The position numbers were made by a program, and so were the translations under genes. Source: Tritrichomonas musculus (taxonomy: Eukaryota > Parabasalia > Tritrichomonadida > Tritrichomonadidae). From it: a DNA stretch of 64,000 bases. Under the pieces are notes generated by a model. That model saw only the letters and a list, made by a program, of their open reading frames with translations. It was not told the DNA's origin and searched no databases. The stretch covers positions 1,426,001 to 1,490,000 of the forward strand of contig JAPFFF010000009.1 of the NCBI GenBank assembly GCA_039105265.1, read 5' to 3'. Below are positions 41,740 through 51,100 of this stretch, in pieces. Every line of letters begins with the position of its first letter. Position 1 is the first letter of the stretch.

Positions 41740-41957
41740 CTTAACTTGAGCGATTGTGTCTTCAGGATTTTTAACAGTATGACCAATAACTCTTTTATCG
41801 TTAAAAATTTCATAATCGTTTCCTCCTTCTTGTGTCATATCTCCAAAGAAATGAATTTCGTCATATTTTCCTTCAACATATCTCAGACAATGAACTTTTG
41901 TCCAACCTCTTGGAAAAATATCGATTGAAATTTGTCCTCCGATTGAAAATTCATTTA
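41740..41957 (-). pseudogene. Phosphomannomutase 3'-terminal fragment
   Basis: Encodes only the last 70 or so residues of a eukaryotic-type phosphomannomutase: [39 protein letters not shown] and [15 protein letters not shown]. The upstream part of the ORF (to 42009) and the downstream tail are unrelated AT-rich sequence read by chance. The DNA differs at only a few bases from the 3' end of the second copy at 44884-45555, including a short stretch past the stop, so the two arose by recent duplication. The HAD catalytic motif is absent, so it is not functional. Functional enzyme interconverts mannose 6-phosphate and mannose 1-phosphate. Confidence 0.85.
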
Positions 41958-42009
41958 TAATGTATTTTTTGGTTATATTTTCAATAAATTGATTGGATTT
42001 TTTCACCAT

Positions 42010-42308
42010 GACAGAATTACGTTAGAAATTTTTCAATTAAATTCAGTCGTTTTCAAATGAATTTTTTGGTGGATTTTTATTCAATTTTTCAATTGATTTT
42101 TTTTTTTTTTTTAATATTTTAATTTTTATTTATATTTTCAATTTATCGTTCTATTTGTTTTGTAAAAAAGTTTTCTTATAGTATGATAATGCTTTGAAAA
42201 ATGTTTAAACATGATGTCTGAATGAAAAAGAATTAATAAAACTTTTTGAATGCCGATGATATGTTTTATATTCAATATTATATTTTTTATAAATTCATTT
42301 CATTTTTA
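42010..42308. other. Spacer between diverging pseudogenes
   Basis: 299 bp of AT-rich DNA with a poly-T run and an ACTTTTTGAATG motif near 42241, similar to the motif seen upstream of other genes. Confidence 0.4.
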
Positions 42309-43301
42309 ATGAAAACTAAAGTCGTCAACGGTATATCACTCCCAAACCTCCCATGACAAGATCAGCCAGCTGATTGCAGAGATGTTATTTGGCGTTATAG
42401 TGAAAATCCAATCATCAAACGTGATTCTGTCATGGTGAAAAAAGACAATGGCTATAGAGAACCTTCAAACTCAATCTTCAACAGTGCAGCTGTTCATTTC
42501 GAAGTTGGTGAATATAAATTTGCATGTGTTTTCTGTATTGATGATAGAGATCGTACACAAGAACTTCATGCGGGATTTTCTGAAGATGGCATTAATTAGG
42601 ATATCAATGAAGAGCGTATTAAACTCAAATGTGATATTCCAGAAATTGCTCAATGGACTTATGGCTATGATCCACGTGTCAGCAAACTTGTTGACGACGA
42701 AGTTAAAGATCGTTATGCTGTAACATGGCGCAATTGGTATCGCTTATACTTATGATTTCAAAGAATTCAAACAACTTGAATGGTGTTTTATTCCCTCGTA
42801 AAATTAATAACAAATATGTAATGATGAATGGACCTTCAGATAATGGACATACACCTTTCGGTGATTTATTCACGAGTCAATCTCCTGACCTCAAATATTG
42901 GGGAGAACAAAGACGCGTCATGGCACCTACAAAACCATGCGAAAAAACTAAGATCGGTGCAGGTCCAATCCCAATCGAAACAGATCGTGGATGGCTCATC
43001 TTCTATCATGATGCTTTAACATCATGTAACGGTTTCGTTTATAGTTGGTCCGCTGCTCTCCTTGATAATGATGAACCTTGGAAAGTTCTCAAGAGAGGTT
43101 GTTCTTATCTTCTTAGTCCTCAAGGAGATTACGAACTCGTTGGTGATACAGACGCTGTCGTATTCACATGGGCTAACCTCGTTGATGCAGATACAGGAAG
43201 AATCTGCATTTATTTATGGATGTGCAGATACAAGCACAGGTCTTGCTTTCACAACTGTTGATGCTGTCATTGAATTCCTTGACAAAAACTCTCAAGTTTA
43301 A
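42309..43301 (+). pseudogene. GH130 mannosyl-phosphorylase pseudogene (mannosylglucose phosphorylase type)
   Basis: Starting at ATG 42309, successive frames encode a GH130 protein. In order: GISLPNLP, CRDVIWRYSENPII, DDRDRTQELHAGFSEDGIN, QWTYGYDPRV (with the catalytic Asp region), AIGIAYTYDFKEFKQLE, NGVLFPRKINNKYVMMN, KIGAGPIPIETDRGWLIFYH, CNGFVYSWSAALLDNDEPWK and finally DTSTGLAFTTVDAVIEF. Two tryptophan codons have become stops (near 42352 and 42598). There are also frame changes and small deletions, for example near 42727 and 42780 and near 43215. By similarity it belongs near GH130_1, which phosphorolyses 4-O-beta-mannosyl-glucose to mannose 1-phosphate and glucose. This is a bacterial-type family, so ancient lateral transfer is likely. 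The stop TAA overlaps UAAA. Confidence 0.85.
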
Positions 43302-43573
43302 ACAACTTAATCTCCAAATAAACTAAGTTTTAATCGCAATTTCTTAAATATATTTTAATTTTGTATATTGCATTGTTGTTAATTTGTTTAAATAGGACAC
43401 CATTTATATTTAACTACTTTCATAAATTTTGCATTGCTTTCATCAAATGAACTCTCAGAAAATATTGAATTGAAAATCATATAATCTCACAATCATATGA
43501 ATGAAAGAATTCATATCTGACCAAATACCAATATTTAATCAATTATTCAGTTATAATAAATGCAGTGATTTTG

Positions 43574-43765
43574 CTATTTAACAAATAATCTAACCCATTC
43601 ATCTTCTTTTCTTTCGCATTCAGACATTAATAATATTTTCATTATTTTCTTGATGATATTAATGGATTTGTAATAACCAACACCAAGATTATGATTGTAT
43701 GAATCAAAATTGCTTCGTAGAAAGATAAGATTCTTTATTATTTCAGTGTATACATAAAAAGGTTT
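43574..43765 (-). pseudogene. 3'-terminal fragment of an unidentified gene
   Basis: An open frame of 63 codons with no starting ATG. It encodes SNFDSYNHNLGVGYYKSINI followed by IIKKIMKILLMSECERKEDE and ends WVRLFVK at a TAG. Composition and residue mix are those of real protein, unlike the flanking AT-rich DNA. I do not recognise the family. It looks like the surviving C-terminus of a degraded gene. Confidence 0.5.
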
Positions 43766-43857
43766 TTACCTTCAAATTTATTCAAAAAAGTGAGAATAAT
43801 TATATCCAAAAATTTAGTTTTTATTTGTCACCTACATATGAAAAGCGAAGAAATTAA

Positions 43858-43865
43858 TGGCATTA
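43858..43865 (+). repeat. Target-site duplication of 767-bp element, copy 2 (TGGCATTA)
   Basis: TGGCATTA at 43858-43865 is repeated exactly at 44633-44640 on the other side of the element. Confidence 0.9.
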
Positions 43866-44632
43866 AGACCATATTAAGGTTGAACAAAAGCAGTATATTT
43901 TATCATATTATAATATAATAAAATATATGATGATAAAAAATTTATTTACTAAATATAATGGTAAAATTGACGTATGATATAAAAATAAACTAATTTTTCT
44001 TTTTGAATGAAAATTTTACAATTTGATAAGTTTAGAAAAAAAATGATGTTTTGTATAAATATTATAGCAAATATGAGGAAAATCCAATTTAAAATATAAG
44101 ATATATTTTTTAGTTAATTTATTAAATTGAATTTATTTTTTATGAAATATTTGAATCATCAGAAAATTGAGATCAATTCTATGAAATTATTATATGCTTC
44201 AGAATATTGAGCATTTTTTTAAGAAATAATTGTGAGATTGTAAGATATAAACAATTGTAAAATTGTGAGAAAATAAAGATTTCTGAAAAGTAAAAATATG
44301 TAAAGTATTCAAAGAAAAAATCTATCCAAAATAAAGTCCCCAGCGTCGGAATTTTTGATTTTTTAAAATAAATCTTTTTAAAATCAAAAAATATGGCCAA
44401 TTTTTCAAATTTTAACTCAGGTTGAAAAGATTAGCTGAGTGATTATTTATGAAATTATCTCTACTTTTAGCAAGATATACAATAATTTAAATATATTATA
44501 TAATGATATTATTAATTTTATGAATATTTAATAAAAAAAATTAAAATTTATAATGATATATTTCGCAAAATATGTATTTTCGTTGTCACTTTTTGAATAC
44601 TACAAAATTGAATGAATACCTTAATAAGGCCT
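43866..44632 (-). mobile_element. 767-bp non-autonomous TIR element, copy 2 (inverted)
   Basis: Reverse-complement copy of 4398-5164 with the same ends (AGACCATATTAAGGT and its imperfect inverse) and the same length. It inserted between the GH130 and phosphomannomutase pseudogenes. The TGGCATTA duplication is non-repetitive, which makes this the clearest proof of the element's boundaries. Confidence 0.92.
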
Positions 44633-44883
44633 TGGCATTAGCATATTTATAACATCTTTTTATATCAATTCAATAAGGAAAAGATTATTTATCAAAAAGT
44701 GAAATTATATTGCCGATATCTTAGCAACAAATACTTCATCTATCTCTTAATATTCAATTCTTTATCATATAGATCATTTTTTTTTTCAATAATTCAGAAA
44801 CTGCTTGGTAAAGTGTATTCAAACAAAATTCAATGCTTTCACATAACCAATTTTTTGTTCACTTTTATTTAGATTTAATACAG

Positions 44884-45555
44884 ATGACAGATAATAGAAA
44901 AATTCTGGTTTTGTTCGATATTGAATGAACTTTAACTCCTTCGCGTTTGAAGGCGTCACCTGAAATGCTTCAAGTTCTCAAAGATCTTAGAAAGAAATGC
45001 ACAGTTGGTGTTGCTGGAGGTTCAACTTGGAGAGAATGTTCTTGATCTTGTTGATTATTCGTTTAGCGAGAATGGTCTTGTTGCTTATCGAGGACAAGAA
45101 AAGATAGGAGAAACATCAATGAGGAATCATTTCTCAACACAACAAATGAATCGTTTAGTTAATTGGACACTTCGTTATTTCGCAGATTTATATATTCCAG
45201 TTAAAACAGGTACAACGTTTCTCCTGCTGGAAGAAACTGTTCACAAAAAGGGAGACATGAATTTTTCACTTATGATAAAGAACATGGAATCAGAAAGAAA
45301 ATGCGTGCAGATCTAGATAAAGAATTCAAAGATATGGATATGCAATTTTCAATCGATATTTTTCCAAGAGGTTGGACAAAAGTTCATTGTCTGAGATATG
45401 TTGAAGGAAAATATGACGAAATTCATTTCTTTGGAGATATGACACAAGAAGGAGGAAACGATTATGAAATTTTTAGTGATAAAAGAGTTATTGGTCATAC
45501 TGTTAAAAATCCTGAAGACACAATCGCTCAAGTTAAGAAACTCTTCTTATCTTAA
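44884..45555 (+). pseudogene. Phosphomannomutase pseudogene, near full length
   Basis: From ATG 44884 the sequence follows eukaryotic phosphomannomutase: KILVLFDIE then TLTPSRLKASPEMLQVLKDL, LRKKCTVGVAGGS, QLGENVLDLVDYSFSENGLV, then [20 protein letters not shown] and [12 protein letters not shown]. The HAD motif DxDxT is destroyed: the second Asp is Glu and the next codon is a stop (near 44922). There are several frame changes further on. A GGQIS segment kept in the fragment at 41740-41957 is deleted here. The gene cannot make enzyme, so a functional copy must exist elsewhere because GDP-mannose synthesis needs it. The stop TAA overlaps UAAA. Confidence 0.88.
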
Positions 45556-46498
45556 AAACTTTCTAATTAATTTCATTTTGATCAGATTTGAATTTTGCAA
45601 TAAAAATTAAAAATATAATTAATTACATCTTTGCTCTTTTATGAATATACTATACATTTGTTTATTTTTTAAATATCAAAATATTTTTTCCATATCTTTA
45701 TCTGAATTTTGAACAATTAGTATTAAAATATAAGAATTGACAAAAGAGTCTTCATTTATCTTGTAAAAGACATCAAATAGTGATGTTTTCATTAAATTCA
45801 TGAAAAAAAGAAGTATGAAAAAACCTTGATATGTGCCAAATCATTATTTTTTTATTTTCAATATGGTTCGAAATTGACTGCAATGAGATGAGTTTACCAT
45901 AGACTTCTTTTCAAAACTTATTTTAAGCCAATAAGCATGCTTTTTATTTCATATAAAATGAAAATATATTGAAAATTCAACTGAAATTAGTATGAATACC
46001 TGGAAAAAATGGCATCACTTCAAAATTTAAAAGATCCCTTGTACCACATACATTCTTATTTAATTATAAATGAATTTAATCTATAAATCTTGGAATTAAA
46101 TCAATTTTCAATCTAATTGACAATGCAAGATGACTTTAAAAAAGGATCAAAAATTGGTCGAAAATTAGATAAAAGAAATAATGTAGTAAAGAGGTAAATA
46201 CTTCATGGTTAAACAAAATAGTCAAGTCTAAATGCATTAAATAAATATTATTAGAAAATTATTAATGTTTTATTATCACCATTGAACTCATTAAATTTCG
46301 GTACAATTTATAATTAGATGATGATGCTAGAACTTCTAAATGAGACACTATTTTTTTTTTTTTTATAAATAATCACTTAAAAATACAAAAAATGATATCT
46401 TCTTAAGGACACTAGCGTTGGATAATCTGTAAAATAAATTTTTAGTAGCTAAATAAAACTAATAATATAGGAAGATAAAATTATATCATTATTCTTGT
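45556..46498. other. Intergenic region, no gene seen
   Basis: About 0.94 kb of AT-rich DNA with no ORF above 60 codons and no repeat structure that I can see. It lies between the 3' ends of the phosphomannomutase pseudogene and the CYTH gene. Confidence 0.5.
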
Positions 46499-47392
46499 TT
46501 ATTGTTTTGAAAAAACACGAGAACATCTTAATTCTGGCTTCAATTTCAGTAAACGATCAAGTTTTACAACATTAGAATTGACAAAAGAAATACGCAACTC
46601 TCTCATTTTCTGTTCAATTTTTTGTTTTGCTGCTTGCGTATCTTCTGATTCTATTTCAATTTCAAAAAATATAGACCTATTTGGTAACACAGTCTCATCT
46701 GCTTCGACAATTAAGTTTTCGAATGACAACAATCTTCGGTAATTAACGAAATCACCAACGATTTCAAAATTCTTCCAATCAGCGCAATCTTTCAAATACT
46801 TCTTGATCTTTTTTGGTGCATTTTCCAATATTTGGCTTGGATGTGCAATGAATTCTTGAGCTAATTCGACAGAAATCTCAGTCTCTTTTTCTGGTCGATT
46901 GGCAACACCATCTTTTATAACTCCTGGTCGTTTTAGAGTGAGAATCCATTTTGTTTTAACATTTGGAAGCGTTCCTAATTGACCAAGGGAAAGATTAACG
47001 GGAGTTTGTATTTGACTTGTTTCAGAAATAGAGGTTACATCAGCTTGACTAGCTTCACTAACTTCAGTCGATTCATCCCTATCATCTCTTTTTGATTTTC
47101 TATCTTTCTTCCTTTCTTTTTTCTCCTTTTTTTCTTTCCTTTCTTTTTTCTTCTCTCCATCTTTATGATGACGCTTATGCTGACGGTGAGCGAGTTGAGA
47201 TAAAGATTGATTGATAACCACAGTTTTTAGAGAGCGGAGTCTGAGAATCCTTCTTGATTTTTTTAGATCGAAAGTTGGAGTATCAAAAAAGACATTCCAT
47301 TGGTATTGAACTTCAATTAACGAAGATTCAAAATTGTTGATAATCCTTCGGTATCCAGGTTCTTCCAAAAGTATCCGAACTTCTTTCTCCAT
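46499..47392 (-). CDS. CYTH-domain (triphosphate tunnel) protein
   Basis: 297 residues from the ATG at 47392. The track-type upstream extension begins with TTG and reads through a poly-T tract, so I reject it. MEKEVRIL is the opening strand with an ExExR signature in place of the usual ExExK. QYQWNVFFDTPTFDLKKSRRILRLR is the classical CYTH strand-turn-strand with FDTP and paired arginines. Later KTKWILTLKRPG and RSIFFEIEIES supply further tunnel strands. A Lys/Glu-rich insert at about 75-110, followed by a Ser/Thr-rich stretch to about 135, splits the domain. CYTH proteins hydrolyse inorganic triphosphate, ATP or thiamine triphosphate using divalent metal, and the substrate cannot be told here. 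The stop overlaps UAAA. Confidence 0.82.
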   Translation of the reverse strand: MEKEVRILLEEPGYRRIINNFESSLIEVQYQWNVFFDTPTFDLKKSRRILRLRSLKTVVINQSLSQLAHRQHKRHHKDGEKKKERKEKKEKKERKKDRKSKRDDRDESTEVSEASQADVTSISETSQIQTPVNLSLGQLGTLPNVKTKWILTLKRPGVIKDGVANRPEKETEISVELAQEFIAHPSQILENAPKKIKKYLKDCADWKNFEIVGDFVNYRRLLSFENLIVEADETVLPNRSIFFEIEIESEDTQAAKQKIEQKMRELRISFVNSNVVKLDRLLKLKPELRCSRVFSKQ

Positions 47393-47428
47393 TTTTTTTT
47401 TTTTTTTTGTTTTATATTTTTCTAATAT

Positions 47429-47438
47429 ATTTGATCGT
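47429..47438 (-). promoter_or_regulatory. ACGATCAAAT motif upstream of the CYTH gene
   Basis: Identical to the 10-mer upstream of the glucosidase II beta gene, here 36 bp before the ATG at 47392. It is M3-like by comparison with T. vaginalis. Confidence 0.3.
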
Positions 47439-48031
47439 AAAAAATATTCAAAGAATAAATTCACAAAATTATTTTTAAATTGTGAAAGCAAATTATTTTA
47501 TTTCAAAAACAATGAATAAAGCATGATTTTACTCTTAGTGATAGTTATTTATTTATGGTCAAATTCAATTCCACTTTTTTTATGAAAAATATAACCATAT
47601 TATTAGTATTTTTAAATGAATTGATGTTCCAGATATTCAAGTAAATAAGTAATCAGCATTAGAAATGTAGGTGGTATAAGCATAAATATGATTTTTTTTT
47701 TTTTTTTCATCACAAGTATATATGCCTATGGGAAAAATATAACACATTTTTGAAATATAAATTTTTGAGTTAATATTATTGCATATAATACAACTTTTGC
47801 ATCAATAATATACTAACTCAACTAATATTGATGTCATACAACAGTTTTTTTTTTAATAATTTTTATTCTAATTCTTTAAACTTATTTATTTTATTTCATT
47901 TTTATGATAATTTATTTTATAATTATTATTAATGATAAATATGTAAAAATATTTTATTGTAATAAGTTTTGCTTAAAGAAATTTATAGTTTTATATGTAA
48001 AATTTTAGTAAAATATTGAAAATAAAGTGAT

Positions 48032-48054
48032 CTTCCTCTTTTATTTTGAGGAAG
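48032..48054. promoter_or_regulatory. Inverted repeat CTTCCTC/GAGGAAG before BRCA2
   Basis: Seven-base arms around a 9-base A/T spacer, 57 bp before the BRCA2 start codon, with another TTTCCTCAAAA half nearby. It could be a factor-binding site. This is only suggestive. Confidence 0.25.
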
Positions 48055-48111
48055 CAAAGGAATTTCCTCAAAAGAATCATATTTTAAAAAAGATTATTTG
48101 GATAGAAAGCA

Positions 48112-51100
48112 ATGTCTCGCAATTCAAAATTAGATAATTCGTATCATAGTTCAGATATTAATAATAAGTTCAACGAGATGAGTTTAGAAACAGAATTTTC
48201 GCTTGCTTCCGGAAAAACTTTACTTGTTTCAAAAGAATCGATTTTAAAGGCGCAAAATATGTTTAACAATCAAACGGGAAATGCGTTAGAACAAAATAAT
48301 TTTAAAAACCCAATTTTTCAAAAAATTAAGCCAGGATTAGATACAGAAATTGCGCTTGATATAAACGAAAAATCATCTCCCAGTTCTGATGAATCAATTT
48401 GTAAAACGCAAAATGCTTTTAGTAATTCTGATGATAATTTTTCAGAACCAATCAATTCGCAAAATAATAATTTAAATGAAAAACGCACTGGATGTGGAAC
48501 AGGATTTTCATTTGCATCAGAAAAGAAAGATCCTTCTTCATCAGATAATTCTAAAACCCAAGTATTTAGTTTTTTAGGCGATTCATATGACTCTTTTGAT
48601 TATGATGAGTTTATGGGTAATAAATATGATGAAACAAATACAGAAACGATTGGTTTTTCTCTCGCTTCAGGTAAAAAAGCGCCGCCTATATCAGATGAAG
48701 CAAAACTTCGAGCTCAAAATTTACTATGCAATTCAAATGTAAATTTTAATCAAACGGGTGCAGCAGGACCAGTCGGTTTCTCGCTTGCATCCGGCAAAAA
48801 GGCTCCTCCGGTTTCAGAGGAATCGAGACGAAGAGCGCAGAACTTGTTTGGCAATCCAAATGATTCTTTTAATGAACAAAAAAACGGCGTGTTCATTGAA
48901 ACAAAGACAGAAGCACCAGCTGGATTCTCATTTGCATCTGGCAAGAAAGTTCCACCTGTTTCAGAGGAATCCAAGCGAAGAGCGCAGAACTTGCTTGGCA
49001 ATCCAAATGATTCTTTTAATGAACAGAATAGCGGCGTGTTCATTGAGACAAAGACAGCAGGACCAGTTGGATTCTCGTTTGCATCAGGCAAGAAAGTTCC
49101 GCCTGTTTCAACTGAAGCAAAACAAAGAGCGCAAAACTTGCTTGGTAACTCAAGCGATTTTTATTATGGACAAAATGACAGCGAACTTACAGAACCCAAG
49201 ACCGCAGCACCAGTCGGGTTCTCACTTGCATCAGGCAAAAAGGCTCCGCCTGTTTCAGATGAAGCCAAGCGAAGAGCGCAGAACTTGCTTGGAAACCCAA
49301 ATGATTCTTTTAATGAACCAAAAAGCAGCGAGTTCATTGAGACCAAGACAGCACCAACTGGATTCTCGTTTGCATCAGGCAAGAAAGTTCCGCCTGTTTC
49401 AGATGAAGCCAAGCGAAGAGCGCAAAACTTGCTTGGCAATTCAAACGATTCTTTTAATGAACAAAATAGCGGCGAGTTCATTGAGACAAAGACTACAAGT
49501 CCAGCCGGATTCTCGCTTGCATCAGGCAAGAAGCCTCCTCCCATTTCGGAAGATGCAAGACGCAGAGCGCAGAGTTTGCTTAGTAATGATCCTTTTTATG
49601 AGTCAAGCGATGATGAGTTTATTGTGAGCAAGACAGCAGCACCAGTCGGGTTCTCTCTTGCATCAGGCAAAAAAGTTCCACCTGTTTCAGAAGAAGCCCA
49701 GCGAAGAGCGCAGAACTTGCTTGGAAACCCAAATGATTCTTTTAATGAACCAAAAAGCAGCGAATTCATTGAGACCAAGACAGCAGCACCAACTGGATTC
49801 TCGTTTGCATCAGGCAAGAAAGTTCCGCCTGTTTCAGATGAAGCCAAGCGAAGAGCGCAAAACTTGCTTGGTAACTCAAACGATTTTTATTATGGACAAA
49901 ATGACAGCGAACTTACAGAACCCAAGACCGCAGCACCAGTCGGGTTCTCACTTGCATCAGGCAAAAAGGCTCCGCCTGTTTCAGATGAAGCCAAGCGAAG
50001 AGCGCAAAACTTGCTTGGCAATTCAAACGATTCTTTTAATGAACAAAATAGCGGCGAGTTCATTGAGACAAAGACTACAAGTCCAGCCGGATTCTCGCTT
50101 GCATCAGGCAAGAAGCCTCCTCCCATTTCGGAAGATGCAAGACGCAGAGCGCAGAGTTTGCTTAGTAATGATCCTTTTTATGAGTCAAGCGATGATGAGT
50201 TTATTGTGAGCAAGACAGCAGCACCAGTCGAGTTCTCTCTTGCATCAGGCAAAAAAGCTCCGCCTGTTTCAGAGGAAGCCAAGCGAAGAGCGCAGAACTT
50301 GCTTGGCAACTCTCTTGAAGAAAGCGAAACTAATAATCAATCAAATAACGCACCTGTTGGCTTTTCATTTGCGTCTGGCAAGAAGCCCCCTCCCATTTCG
50401 GAAGATGCAAGGCGCAGAGCGCAGAGTTTGCTTAGAAATGATCCTTTTTATGAGTCAAGTGATGATGAGTTTATTGTGAGCAAAACAGCAGCGCCAGTCG
50501 GATTCTCTCTTGCATCAGGCAAGAAACCTCCGCCTGTTTCAGAAGAGGCAAAGCGCAGGGCACAAAACCTGCTTGGTAATTCAGATAATTCTAATTTAGA
50601 GCAAGATCGAAGCGAGTTCACTAGCACTGCAGCGCCAGCTGGATTCTCGTTCGCTTCTGGCAAGAAGGCACCGCCTGTTTCAGAAGAGGCAAAACGAAGA
50701 GCGCAGAACTTGCTTAACAATTCAGATAATTCTTATTTAGAGCAAGATCGAAGCGAGTTCACTAGCACTGCAGCACCAGCTGGATTCTCTTTTGCATCAG
50801 GCAAGAAGACACCGCCTGTTTCTGAGGAAGCAAGACGCAGAGCGCAGAACTTGCTTTCCGATCCAAATGACGGCTCGTTCATCACCAGCACGACCAGCAA
50901 GAGCAAAGAAGAACGCAAATTCCTCTCTGCGCATGATTCTTATGAAGAGGACGAAGATGAATCGACTGGAATCCCATCGATTCTCTCCACTCCAACTCCT
51001 CCCACATCCCAAGAGTGCAACTCATTCACGTCATCATCCGGCTCTCTTCACAGCTACAACTCGCCCGTATTTCCGCATCCTCCGTCGATTGTCCAAAACA

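Larger units (their letters stand above)
47393..48111. other. Shared upstream region of the diverging CYTH and BRCA2 genes
   Basis: 719 bp. On the CYTH side are an 18-base A run directly before the ATG (coding strand) and the ACGATCAAAT motif. On the BRCA2 side is a small inverted repeat at 48032-48054. A TCATATT initiator-like sequence lies about 40 bp before the BRCA2 ATG. Confidence 0.45.

Noticed and set aside
48750-51012. Many medium ORFs on both strands
   Set aside because: Out-of-frame and antisense shadows of the BRC repeat array, all with the same repeated text.
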